Positions 45,066-55,227 of a stretch of DNA of 64,000 nt are shown here, piece after piece (position 1 is the first letter of the stretch; each line of letters opens with the position of its first letter). The notes under the pieces are model-generated. The model was not told the DNA's origin and searched no databases. It worked only from the letters and a program-made list of their open reading frames with translations. The translations under genes were made by a program, and so were the position numbers. This stretch comes from Sweltsa coloradensis (lineage: Eukaryota; Arthropoda; Insecta; Plecoptera; Chloroperlidae), in contig JAMZAV010001735.1 in assembly GCA_024449915.1 (NCBI GenBank), positions 86,858-150,857 of the forward strand, written 5' to 3'.

Positions 45066-45689
45066 TGAATGGGAATGTTCCGAGTTACTCGGCACAAGCT
45101 GCCCCCTTGTCTAACATAAACTTTAGGTTTTCTTTACAAATTGCAAATGTAGTTTTTAATATTTTGTAAAGGTACCTAAGATCGAAATGTATACGCTTTA
45201 TAAAAGTCCCTCTTTTTATAGTACAGCAGTACAAGTACTGAATGCTTTTTTGGCTTATTTACCTGACCTTCATATCTGATAAAATTTTTTCAACTACCGT
45301 CGCTTATTTTATAAAAATACCACAGCAAAACCCCTTCCCTTTAAAAAATTTAAAAGTAATGAAATTAAAAATGGGACCCCCGCCCCACCAACAAGCTATT
45401 CTTATGGGTTTAAATTTTCTCCTCAAAACCCGGCCCCCTCCACCAAATCCCTATCACAATCGCTATATTAATCATTTGTTTATGAGGGAAATGGGAAAAT
45501 TAACTTCATTATAAAAAATTCGACTTCATTTTGCATTTAATTCCAAATTAAACACCCCCGTCACAGAATGGTTAAACCCCACCAACCCTGCAGGCGCCGC
45601 CCCCATCGACAGCGAACATGCCCAACTATAAGACCGGCGAATTTAATAGGAAACACCGATAAATCAAGCGGGACCGATTCCAGCCGCGG
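45066..45689. other. Unassigned sequence
   Basis: A 90-codon plus frame (45242-45514) is Pro-rich near its end but has no family motif. I see no element. Confidence 0.3.
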
Positions 45690-45900
45690 CAGCACCAAAT
45701 AAACAATCTATTTCTGAACAAACCTTAAAATTTTTTTTAGTCCCCTCATTGCTAGGAAGGTTTTCAAAGTCAGGGGTTTTAAAATTCCTAAGCCAAGATG
45801 TGGGCCCAAATAAAAATTAAAAACTCTTGCCTAACTGGAATCTAACCCTGGACCTACGCCTGGAGCAGAGCGTTAACCACAAGACCAACAAGACACCAAT
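45690..45900 (-). mobile_element. tRNA-derived SINE, copy 2, damaged
   Basis: Right end on the minus strand: GGTCTTGTGGTTAACGC, then CTCTGCTCCAGGCGTAG and GGTCCAGGGTTAGATTCC (B-box-like). Body words 'cattgctaggaaggttttca' and 'aattcctaagccaagatg' match copy 1 at 27.7 kb. Same orientation as copy 1. Confidence 0.65.
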
Positions 45901-46197
45901 AAGCCACCCCTATAAAAATGACAAATCTGTCAAATAAAAATCATGTCGTCGCGACAAATCCGAGTGGTGAAGTTAAATTTTTGAATTTATTTGGTCAACC
46001 GTTGGCCCTCCTGTGTAATGTATTTTTGTTAGTTAAGCGGACTGTTTCCTTGGGTACTTATCGTTTGTTTGCTTTTTTTTTTTTACTAAAAAATTAATTA
46101 CAAATTTTCATTTCACTTTTTATTATAGCCTTTGTTAATAAGTGTTTTTAAAAACGTTAAAGGGAACGTCTCCGTCCCTTTTTTTGAATATAAACGG

Positions 46198-46440
46198 CGA
46201 GACGACGTGAGAACTAGGCGCTTAAACCCGGTTGTCTTTTTTGCGCCCATTGAAAGTTTAGTATGTAATGGTTGTTGATGTTTAATTGTTTTCTAAGTGT
46301 TTTTATAACAAAAAAAAATGATATGATTAATAGCTAATGAAAATATTATGTGAATGAAAATAAAAAATTAAAAAATTGTGTGATGTAAATTAAATTTTGT
46401 TAAAAATTATAGGGAAAAGAATTTTAAAAAGTTTAAAATT
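46198..46440 (-). mobile_element. Family L LINE, 3' end, damaged
   Basis: 'gacgacgtgagaactaggcg', a shortened tail, and the 3' untranslated region with 'gttgatgtttaattgttttc'. The 300 bases before it (45,900-46,197) are unassigned. Confidence 0.65.
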
Positions 46441-46889
46441 TTAAAACTTGGATCGTTCTTTTGCAAAGGGCAAATGAAAATTTTGCATTAAACTAAATTT
46501 TTGTTTATGTTTGTATGTCCAATACCGAGATTCTTCAACTCTTTACAGGGTAATGTGTTTTTCATAGGGGAAAAATCTAGTATCCACCAGGTGGACTGGT
46601 GAGAGGGGGGTCAGTATTTATTTAGGGGGGAAATTCCAGGGGTTGTTTAATGACAAAAGTAGCATTATTACACGCAAAAACTTCAGGAGTTTGCAAGGGT
46701 GGCAATGACGGATCTGAAGAGAGAGAACAAGGGTTCAGCTAGGTTGCAATGATGTCCCGACAGGGGGCGGGTGGGTCAGGGGTTTCAGGACGGGGGGTTT
46801 TTTGGTTTTGGGGGGGATCGAACCGGGTTTGGGTTTGGTGTTTTTTACATCAGCATAAGAACGGGTTTTTTCCCGTCTAAGAAGTTACG
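46441..46889. other. Unassigned sequence before the minisatellite
   Basis: G-run-rich near 46,600-46,830; no repeat or gene recognised. Confidence 0.3.
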
Positions 46890-48690
46890 GGGCTGTACAG
46901 TCGGAGTGGTTTTCCCTTTTGAAACGCGGTCGCTGGTGATCCCCTGGGCCCTGGGCCTGGTTCGGTCCTTCGAACAGGGACTTTCCCGTACGACGCAGGG
47001 GGGGATTCTCCCCAGTTGTGCATTTCGGTTCCTTACGGCACGTTCCTTTTTTGAGGAAACGTGCACAAACTGCAAATCTAATGAAAGACGACAACAGGAA
47101 ATAGGAAAACTTCCTTACGCGCAGGGTGGGTTCTCCCCAGTTGATGCATGTTTCTTTCCTTACAGCCAGTTCCCCTTTTTGAGGGGAACGTGCACAAAAC
47201 TGAAAATCTAGATACGACGAAAAACAGGGAAATAGGGGCCCTTTCCCGAACCCCGGGGGGGATTCTCCCCCGTTGATGCTTTTTGCTGGGTTTCCTTCGG
47301 GACAGTTCCTTTTTGAGGAACGTGCACAGACTGCAACTCTAGATGAAAACGACAAAAGGAACTAGGGCACTTCCTGTACGACGCAGGGGGGGTTCTCCAC
47401 GTTAGCTGTTTGCTGGTGATGCCCGGGGAGGGCCCTGGACCGGTTCGGGTCCTTCAGGAAATAGGACACTTCCCGTACGACGCAGGTTGGGGTTCCTACA
47501 GTTTTATGCTGTTCTGGTTCTTTACAGGCCAGTTTTCCCTTTTTGGGAAACGTGCACAGACTGCAAATCAGATACGGACAACGGAATAGGGCCCCTTCCT
47601 GTACGACGCGGTGGGATTCTCCACAGTTTTATGCATTTGCGTGATGCCGGTGAGGGCCCTGGGCCTGGGTTTGCTCTTCAGGAACTGGGCATTCCTGGGG
47701 ACGACGCAGGGTTGGATTCTCCACAGTTATGCATTTGCTGGTGAGCCCCTAGGGCCGGACCTGGTTCGGTTCCTTCAGGGAAATGGCCTTCCTGTACGAC
47801 GCCGGGTGGGGTTCTCCACAGCTGATGCAGTTCTTTCTTTTACGGCACATTCCTTCTGAGGAAACGGGACAAGAAAAGCAAATCTAGATGACGACGACAA
47901 CAGGAAATAGGACATTCCTTACGACGCAGGGTGGGTTCTCCACAGTTGTGCTGTTTTCTGGGTTTTTTTACAGGCACATTCCTTTCTAGGAGAACGTGCC
48001 AAGACTGCAACTCTAAGACACGACAAAAAGGGAAATAAGGGCACTTCCCGTCACGCAGGGTGGGGTTCTCCACAGTTGATGCATGTTGCTGGTTCTTATA
48101 CAGGCAGTTCCTTCTGAGGAGAACGTGCCAGACTGCAAATCTAGATGCGACGACACGGAACTAGGACACTTCCCTTACGACGCAGGGGGGGATTCTCCAA
48201 GTTGATGCTGTTGCTGGTGTGGTGATGGGGGCCCCGGACCCGGTTCGGCTCCTTCAGGAACTAGGGGCACTTCCCTTTCGACCAGGGTGGGGTTCTCCCA
48301 GTTGTGCATGTTGCTGGTTCTTTTTTCAGGACAGTTTTTTTTCTGAGGAGAACGTCACAAAACTGCAACCTAGATACGACACAAAGGAACTAGGGCACTT
48401 CCTGTACGACGCGGGTGGGGTTCTCCACAGTTGATGCATGTTGCTGGTGATGCCGGTAAGGGCCCTGGACCTGGATTCGGGTCCTTTAGAACTAGGGGCA
48501 CTTCCTTACCGCAGGGGGGGATTCTCCACGTTGATGGTTGCTGGTGATCCCCGGGGAGGCCCTGGACCTGATTCCTCCCTTTAGGGAAATCAGGGCACTT
48601 CCTGTAAAAAAAACGCAGGGGGGGATTCTCCCAGTTTATGCATGCCCCTGGTTTTTTTCAGGCAAAAAATTTTCTTAGCTTTTTAAGGAC
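46890..48690. repeat. Minisatellite with two monomer types in a higher-order pattern
   Basis: Fifteen occurrences of a shared core ('cgacgcagggtggggttctc' then 'cacag') are spaced either about 127 or about 98 bp apart. The long monomer (A) has 'ttctttacaggcac' and a hairpin (GGCACGTTC ... GAACGTGCC), then 'agactgcaaatctagatg'. The short monomer (B) has 'gtgatgccggtgagggccct' and a small hairpin GGACC/GGTCC. Read left to right the types run B, AAABABB, AAABABB, A. That makes a seven-monomer higher-order unit of about 800-820 bp present twice. Translated frames across it are meaningless. Confidence 0.85.
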
Positions 48691-49094
48691 CCTTTTTAAA
48701 GAACCCCAATAAGAAAATCCCTTTCAGATTAAATGCGCTGTGCCTCCGTTGCAAACATTTGGAGAAGGTCATTCACATGCTAAATGCCCTTTTCGGGGTT
48801 GTGGGTGACTGCACTGCCTTTTTGGAACGCGTTTCCCCACCCCGACATATGGTTTAGCTGTAAAAGACCCTTTTTCCCATAAGCTTTCGCGCGCGATATA
48901 AAACCTGGGGGTTTTTAAAAAAATCGTCTTTCAATGTGACAAAGACAACAGGAAATAGGCCCCTATTTCGTGGCGAGAGATTGTTATAAAAATATGTTAA
49001 AATTTGAACTGGTTTTTTTTGTACTAAATTGGTTTTATAATTTAAAAGAATGTGAAAATAATAAAAATAATTACCAAGAGTTTTTGTTTATTGG
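48691..49094. other. Unassigned sequence
   Basis: Nothing recognised; low-quality signs continue. Confidence 0.3.
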
Positions 49095-49715
49095 ATTAAG
49101 ACGCGTCAACCTGAGGTCATAAAGCACCCCTCTAAAACCCAGGGGGGGGGGGGAGGACGGGCCATGCCCGGTCGAACCAGCCACGGGTAAAGGGGAAAGG
49201 AAAAGGGGGGTTTTCACCTCGCGGTGTCTTTTTCCCTTTGTCATCGGGGTCGGTTTTTCATTTTCGTCATCGTCGTCAGTTTTTTGTCAAGGGGAAAGGG
49301 GAAATCCCCCCACGACGTTGCCAGAGCTCCCTCTGTTTTCGGCGGTAAAAATACTACCCTTTATTTTTTTTTTTTTTTTTGGGTTTTTTTGGGTTAAGGG
49401 CGCGTCAACCCTTAGGTCATAATGCACCCTCTAGCCCAAGGGGGGGGGGGGGGCCCTGCTGGTCAGAACCACCACTGTAACGGGGGAAGGGGGGGTTTCC
49501 CCACGTCGCGGTCTCTCTCCTTTTCTCGTTATTGTGTCATTGTCCCATCGTCGCCGGGGGGGTCGCAGGGAAGGGGGCATGGTCCCCACGACGATTGCCA
49601 GGCTCGCCTCTAGTTTCGGGGAGTAGATACCCCTCTTTCTAGTGATGTTTGAGAGGTGGACTTTTTTTTCTTGAAACCCTTTTTACGATTTGCGAGCCCT
49701 GCCTGGGCCAAACTA
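49095..49715 (-). mobile_element. Two family S copies head-to-tail, damaged
   Basis: The first is 5'-truncated near 'actaccctttattttttt' and the second is near full length. Between them lies 'tttgggtttttttgggttaa', a tail extension stretched by T and G runs. Confidence 0.7.
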
Positions 49716-49774
49716 TATTGTGTTCTAAGTTTAAGAGAATGGTGAAAAATAAAACTTAAGAGTTTTTGGTTTAT

Positions 49775-50395
49775 TTGGATAAAAGTTGCGTCAACCGTTA
49801 AGTCATAATGAACTACTCTTACCAAAGGCGGATTTATAGGAAGCCTACTCGCATTGCGCGCAGGAGCAGGGCCCCGGGTAGCTGAAGGGCCCCCAAATTC
49901 TGCCATTAGAAAAAAATATATAAGCCAATGTACCCAAGTGGAGCTATGCCACACGAAGAATACATTTAAAACTCCCAGTAGAAAAACACCTTTCCGTTAT
50001 ATTGTCAGAAATCATCAGTCTGCCTCTGAATGTGTTGCTATATGCTAAATTGGAAATAAAATCAATCGTTAATATGTTGCCATGTATGCTCTTGCTGTGG
50101 ATTCTATGCTCGAGATGACGACACAAATTGTCGCACAAACAGTACATTGTTTGGTATTGCATTCAGCCCACCACTTTAATAAAACGCATCAAATGCACAC
50201 TAAAAAACGGATTTAAAAAAATTCACCTACGACGCTAATAGATGGCTCTGCCTCCCATAATCATGTCCTAGATCCGCCACTGCAATAGGTCCCTAAGACA
50301 GGCTGCGCGCAGGGGCCCAATAAGTATAACTCCGCCTCTGACTCTTACCTAGGGGGTATAAGGGAGAAGTCACGTGTACGAAACCGTTTATAACA
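49775..50395 (-). mobile_element. Family S SINE interrupted by a hAT-like element
   Basis: The S tail ('gcgtcaaccgttaagtcata', 'atgaactactcttac') continues on the far side of the insertion at 'ctagggggtataaggg'. Removing the insert and one duplicated 8-mer restores an ordinary S tail half, so the order of events is S first, then the DNA transposon. Confidence 0.8.
49823..50340. mobile_element. Non-autonomous hAT-like DNA transposon, 518 bp
   Basis: Terminal inverted repeats of 16 bases: left CAAAGGCGGATTTATA, right (reverse complement) CAGAGGCGGAGTTATA, 14 of 16 matching. It is flanked by a perfect 8-bp direct repeat ACTCTTAC, the hAT signature length. Sub-terminal 'gcgcgcagg' words occur near both ends, inverted. 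No transposase frame: internal open frames are short and without motif. A second TIR-like word 'tagatccgccactgca' lies at about 50,268-50,283, perhaps the end of a nested or truncated relative. Confidence 0.85.
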
Positions 50396-50397
50396 CA

Positions 50398-50870
50398 ATA
50401 TAAAGGCGTGAGAAACAAGGGCGCTTTAACCAGTTAGGTCATATTGCGCCGCCTGTGAACTTGAAAGTTAATGAAATGTGTTTATGATGTGTTTGATGAT
50501 TTTATTGTTATGTAAGTTAATTAAAGAAAAGAAAATGGTGGTCGTGACAGTAATAGCAAAAGAAAAATTTGTTTGATGTGAATTAAATTTAGTTAACATC
50601 AATAACATTTAAGCTACACTGGACCAAACTTATTTGTACCCAACATCGGTCACACTACGCAAACATTACGTTAGTTTAATGCAGCAGTTTAATATGACTG
50701 CTCGAGCAGTGGGGCCTACAACCCTACATACAGACAAGGTAGCACGAGGGCTTCAAAAAGGCGCTTCAACCGTGAGGTCAACAGAGCCGCAGTGAAAGTG
50801 TAAGGTAATAGAATGTATTTGTTGTGAGTTCGTTATTATCTCACAATAGGTTTAAATCTACATTTGTTTT
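50398..50870 (-). mobile_element. Two family L 3' ends
   Basis: First tail 'gcgtgagaaacaagggcgct' with 3' untranslated region to about 50,625. A second diverged tail at 50,755-50,870 ('gcgcttcaaccgtgaggtca', 'gagccgcagtgaaagtgtaa'). About 130 bases between are unassigned. Confidence 0.65.
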
Positions 50871-50894
50871 ATCTATTTGGGTTTAATTTTTTAT

Positions 50895-51135
50895 TCACGG
50901 CGCGTTAACTGTTAGTGAATTATACACCGCTCTAGCCTACCCTAGAGGGATGTGGGAGTAAAATTCCCACGCTGTCACAACCAGACATGAAAATGCCAGA
51001 GGCCAGAGCTCGCCTCTCGTTTTAGGTAGTATTCGCCTGATTGCTGGCTGATGTTTGAGAGATGGACATTACATCTTTCCTCGCCTGTTACGATTTGCAG
51101 AGCCATTCTGTTGGACGGATCTCACCCCGGGCAAT
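50895..51135 (-). mobile_element. Family S SINE, internally shortened
   Basis: Tail 'ggcgcgttaactgttagtg', then a jump from 'cacaaccagacatg' to 'gccagagctcgcctctcgtt', so the GTC-rich core is deleted. The head is present. Confidence 0.65.
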
Positions 51136-51555
51136 ATATGTTTGATATAATTTTGTCTATTTATTTATATTGTGTTTTTCAAGTAATTTAATACATATTA
51201 ATCGTTTCAACGTTTACAGTCGTACTCGGCTGTACCTTTTCTAAAATCCTATAAATTTGTTGTGTTTGTTTTTTTATGTAATTTCGGAACGCACATTTTT
51301 ATGTGTTTAAGTGTATTTTGTGCACAATATCAAGATTCAAGTTTGTAAGTGCCCATTTAAAAAGACAATTAAGCCCTAGGTTGAGGACGAAAAAAGAAAT
51401 TCACCAAAACCAAAACCAAAATTTTCAAGTTTTTTGTTTCGCTGGAATAAGGGCACGTCAACCGTCAGGTCATAAAAGGTCTGTGTATAATTGACATGAG
51501 GAGGAAAATCTCATGCTTGTCAGAACCAGCCACGGTAAGGGAGGGTATGTTGTGC
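51136..51555 (-). other. Unassigned spacer, then an S tail half
   Basis: About 300 AT-rich bases with no feature, then S at 51,445-51,545 ('gcacgtcaaccgtcaggtca', 'tcagaaccagccacggtaag'). Confidence 0.5.
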
Positions 51556-51816
51556 TCAAACCACGACACAGTCACGAGTTGCACTTCCCAATCTGATTAA
51601 ATTTCTTGTATCAAGACGCACACGCCAACTGAGATGGTTGTAGACACCTCGGTTGCTGGGCAGAGCCATGCTGGATATCTTCTCCCGGGTCCTAGGCTGG
51701 TTCACAGAGCCACGTCCAATGATTCTCTGTGCGACGAGACTTATAATGTATAATACCACGAGCTCTGTAGATTCCCTGGTTTGAATACAAAATTGATAAT
51801 TAAAAATCCTCCGCAC
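51556..51816 (-). CDS. Unrecognised open frame, 86 codons
   Basis: ATG to stop on the minus strand with balanced composition and GC above its surroundings. Blocks include ELVVLYIISLVAQRIIG, RTREKISSMALPSNRGVY and WRVRLDTRNLIRLGS. The basic, Arg-rich C-terminal half and hydrophobic centre give no family I can name. It lies immediately right of an S fragment and is not repeated elsewhere in the window. It could be an exon or a piece of another retroelement. A chance frame is also possible at this length. Confidence 0.25.
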   Translation of the reverse strand: MRRIFNYQFCIQTRESTELVVLYIISLVAQRIIGRGSVNQPRTREKISSMALPSNRGVYNHLSWRVRLDTRNLIRLGSATRDCVVV

Positions 51817-52204
51817 AAATACGAGTGCTCCATCAACACCAAACCTTAAACTTATGACAGAAACAAAAGCAACACTGGCATTGGCTTGTTGGACTCACCG
51901 CCTTCGTTAACAACGTAAACAACACAGTTCTCGCAAGTCACGGCCACGTGGATAGTTTAAAGAGTTGCGATAATCTTGTTTTATACTTATTCCGCCCTGC
52001 CCTTATCTCACAGCGTTATTAGCACACCTTGATTGTGGTTTGCTTTACCATGGATATAACGCCAGTTACGTTTCTAAGTCCATGGTTATACATTACATTG
52101 TAGTTCATACACCTGTCTTATTTACTGGAATAACGGAGCATGTTAATGTGTTTTTAAAATGCATAGACTAGTGAGTTTTATGTTTTTTTTTTTTTTTATT
52201 TTTG
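51817..52204. other. Unassigned unique sequence
   Basis: No repeat or coding signal recognised. Confidence 0.3.
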
Positions 52205-52450
52205 GTTTTAGGGGCTCGTCAACAGTAAGTTTATGATGAGCCACTTTTCCCAAGGAGATACTGGGAGGAGGGTGTAATGCTGATCAGAAAATGCCACAGG
52301 TGGGGGGAGGAAAGGGGGGTTCTTACGTCGCGGTCGTCATCGTCTATGTCATCGTTCGTATTGTCATTGTCGTCGTTGTCTGGATGGTCGTCAAGTAGAG
52401 GGAAAGGGTCCTCGACGTCAATTGCTAGAGCTCGCTTTTAGTTCAAGGGA
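52205..52450 (-). mobile_element. Family S SINE, 5'-truncated
   Basis: Tail 'gctcgtcaacagtaagttta', core, and 'gctagagctcgcttttagtt'; the head is missing. Confidence 0.7.
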
Positions 52451-52891
52451 GAATCTATACCAATATTATTTAGCAATTGATCGAACTAAACACTGCTCTT
52501 AGGTTTGATTAATAAATTTTATTATGTAGCAATATTTCGATAAGTTTCACTTTTATTCGACTGGCTGACATTATTTACAAAAGTACAAACATCTGACGAA
52601 ACAACAACCACAGCTATATGGATGAAAAATATCAACGAATTGCAAAAAAGCCCGTGGTGCAATGACTCCAATGAGTGCCCTTCTTTCGGTGTCTCTAGGT
52701 ATATTACGGATAGGACAATAATTGTGAAGGGATGTCCGAGGGCTGTTTAAGAGGACTTAATCGCTTGCATTCCCATAACCGACTGTGGAAAATCTCAGGG
52801 AAAAACTTCAGTCAGGATTGTCGGTCCAGACGCGATTTGGAACCGGAACCTCACAAATCAGAGTAGTTTCATAATTTGAAAATTTGGTTTT
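52451..52891. other. Unassigned unique sequence
   Basis: Nothing recognised. Confidence 0.3.
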
Positions 52892-53250
52892 AAGAGCTAG
52901 CCAACCGTTAGTTTATAATGCGCCACTTCAGCTTTTAGAATATGTGGAGGAGGAGCCCATTCAGGTCTGAACCTGCCATGGGTATGGGAAAGAAAGGGGG
53001 GGGGGGGTTCTCAAATCACAGTGTCACCGTCTTTGTCATCGTTCGTTGTTTCGTTGTCATCGTTGTCGGGGAGGTCGTAAAGGGAAAGGGGAAGTATCTC
53101 CGACAAAGATTGCCAGAGCTCGCCTCTAGTTTCGAGATTTAATATACTCCGCTCTTACTAGCTGATGTTGGCGAGGTGGACTCTTTCTCTTGAATCGGCT
53201 TTTAGGATTTGCAGATCCATGTGCTCTGGGACAATTCTACCCCGGTTTAT
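52892..53250 (-). mobile_element. Family S SINE, near full length
   Basis: All landmarks; tail 'gctagccaaccgttagttta', G run of 10 in the 'ggggttctc' position, head 'gtgctctgggacaattctac'. Confidence 0.75.
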
Positions 53251-53279
53251 GTCGTGTGTTCGATCATTCATATTGCTGT

Positions 53280-53880
53280 GCTTCGAGTTAATAAAATAAA
53301 AATATATAAATAAAAGTTATCGCGAAATGAAAATAATATAAAATTTAAATAAAATTATTTATGTGTGATTCAGTTTTTTTATTAATTACTTGAAATGAGA
53401 ACTTTAGACAGTTTTGTCGCCTTATTATATTGTGGAAGTTATTCATATGATAGGGAGAGATTAAATTTCGTGCGCAAGACATTTCATTTGCTACATTCTG
53501 CTTTTATATGATGTACGGCTAGAACTAGAAGGTACATCACATGTGTGTGTGTCACATCTGGGAGCTAACTGAAAAGTTTTAAACAAAATAAAAGTATAAT
53601 ACTTATAAAGTTCACTATTACGGAACTAACAATCATTTTAGAATATCATAATATATTATTTTCAAGAAACCAGGGGCGAGGGCGCTTGTCTCTGCCGTTC
53701 CCCATGGTTCCGTCACTGGATGGGAATTGATACTATATCCCCAAAGGTACTACCGTCATAGCGACGGACGAAGACGTGAGAAACAAGGGCGCTACAACCA
53801 ATTAGGTCATTTTGCACCGCCTGTGATATTGTTATAATGAAATGAGTGTGTTGTGTGTTTGATAATTATATAAAAGAAAA
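53280..53880 (-). mobile_element. Family L fragments
   Basis: 3' untranslated region plus coding end without tail at 53,280-53,580 ('gttttgtcgccttattatat'), then a separate L tail at 53,765-53,880 ('gaagacgtgagaaacaaggg'). About 180 bases between them are unassigned. Confidence 0.6.
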
Positions 53881-53904
53881 GAAATGATTTTTTATTAATA
53901 AAAT

Positions 53905-54345
53905 TTAAGAGCGCGTCAACTGTTAGGTCAATATGCGCCACTTTAGTCTCAGGGATAAAGAGGGGAACTTTCCATGATTTTTTTTAGTTTATTTGGATTA
54001 AGGGCTCGTCAACCGTAAAGTCGTAATGATATGGGAAGGAGAGGCCCATGCTGGTCAGAACCAGCGACAGATAAAGAGAGGAAAGGGAGGATATTCACGA
54101 CGCGCTCGTTATCGTCTTTGTCATCGTTCGTGTTGCAATGGTAGTCGTTGTCGTCGTGGATGTCGTCAATGGTAGGGGGGGGTTCTCCGACAACGAATGC
54201 CAGAGCTTGCCACTTGTTTCGGGTAGTAATATACTCCCCTCTGTCTAGCTGATTTTTACGAGCTGAACTTTTCTCTTGTATTGCCCTGTACGACTAGCAA
54301 AACCGTTCTTTGGGACAAATTCTACCCCAGGCCCAGACGGGATAG
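53905..54345 (-). mobile_element. Two family S copies head-to-tail
   Basis: A short tail piece cut at 'gggaactttccatgatttt', then a near full-length copy beginning 'tttggattaagggctcgtca'. The head ends 'aggcccagacgggatag'. Confidence 0.75.
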
Positions 54346-54346
54346 C

Positions 54347-54691
54347 CCAGGTCAGCGTGGCCGATAGCAACCTTGCTGATGGAACCTTCAGCCATGCAGG
54401 CGGAACGGAACAGAACTCCCGAGATTAGTGAGGAGCTCCTCACACAGACGATCCCCGGTTAGTTTGACGTAGACTGCCAGCTTGGCGCCATCCAACTGTA
54501 GCGCAGTGACGGAAGCTGGTTCCAGACGCAGTGTCGCATAAATCCACTCGTGGACCAAACGTGGACTTCGCCAGAGGACGGTTTAGAGTAGGTACGGTCA
54601 AATACACATTTGAGAGTGTTGACACGAGAAGTTACAGCGGGTACGAGTACGGGGCGTTGTGTCGAGAACATGGACAAACATTCCCAAGGTG
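54347..54691 (-). pseudogene. Possible retroelement ORF1/gag-like fragment
   Basis: GC-richer than its surroundings. One minus frame, open over about 54,389-54,590, reads VHEWIYATL, then LEPASVTALQLDGAKLAVY and VKLTGDRLCEELL. After a shift, GSISKVAIGHADLG follows. This resembles the N-terminal part of gag/ORF1-type proteins with CCHC knuckles (hydrophobic strand, L-Q-L-D/N, V-Y-V/I-K motif, then S-x-V-x-I-x-x-A-D-x-G), as far as I recall them. No zinc knuckles remain. It could be ORF1 of family L, whose 5' half is missing in all copies here, or of another element. Confidence 0.35.
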
Positions 54692-55215
54692 TATGACGAC
54701 ATGAGAACCTAGGGCGCTTCAACGGGTTCAACCGGTAAGGTCATATTTTAACGTCAGTGATATTGCGAAATGAGTGAAGATTTTATTATTTTCTAAGTTT
54801 GTTATAGAAAAGAAAATAATAAAGATGACTGAAATACCAACAGAAAAATTATTTAATTGGATGGAAAAAGGAAAGACATGTGTTTGATGTGAATTTAATT
54901 TTGATAAATAAATTACTCTGAATGAGGAATTTAGATAGTTTGTCGCCGTTATCATAAGATACAAGTTATTCATATGACTGGGAAAAATCAAATTGCGTGC
55001 GCACGTTTTCATATTATTATTTTGGTACATTCTACTAAGCATATGATGAACGGTTAAAGGTACATCACGGAATAAAAGAGATATCCATCCGTTAATTAGA
55101 CGTGTGTGGCTCATTCCAATTCTTGACAATACCACCTGTTTTCTTCGTGAGAGTCGAGACGCAGGTGGACGAATGTTTTATTCAGTGTGGGCATCACACT
55201 TTGTTTTTTTTTTTA
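54692..55215 (-). mobile_element. Family L LINE, 5'-truncated
   Basis: The tail is doubled at its edge ('cttcaacgggttcaaccgg'). Then come the 3' untranslated region and coding end with RDVPLTVHHML of the Cys/His block (first Cys pair lost). It stops in the region after RNase H at 'gtgggcatcacactttg'. Confidence 0.75.
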
Positions 55216-55227
55216 ATTTGCGCCACA

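Noticed and set aside
46771..47355. Open frames of 146 and 156 codons on opposite strands over the minisatellite
   Set aside because: Both follow the tandem monomers and change frame with them; Cys/Arg-rich repeats are a by-product of the repeat.
46890..48690. CRISPR-like array (regular repeats with hairpins)
   Set aside because: The whole monomer is conserved with no variable spacers, monomers are 98-127 bp, and the setting is eukaryotic.
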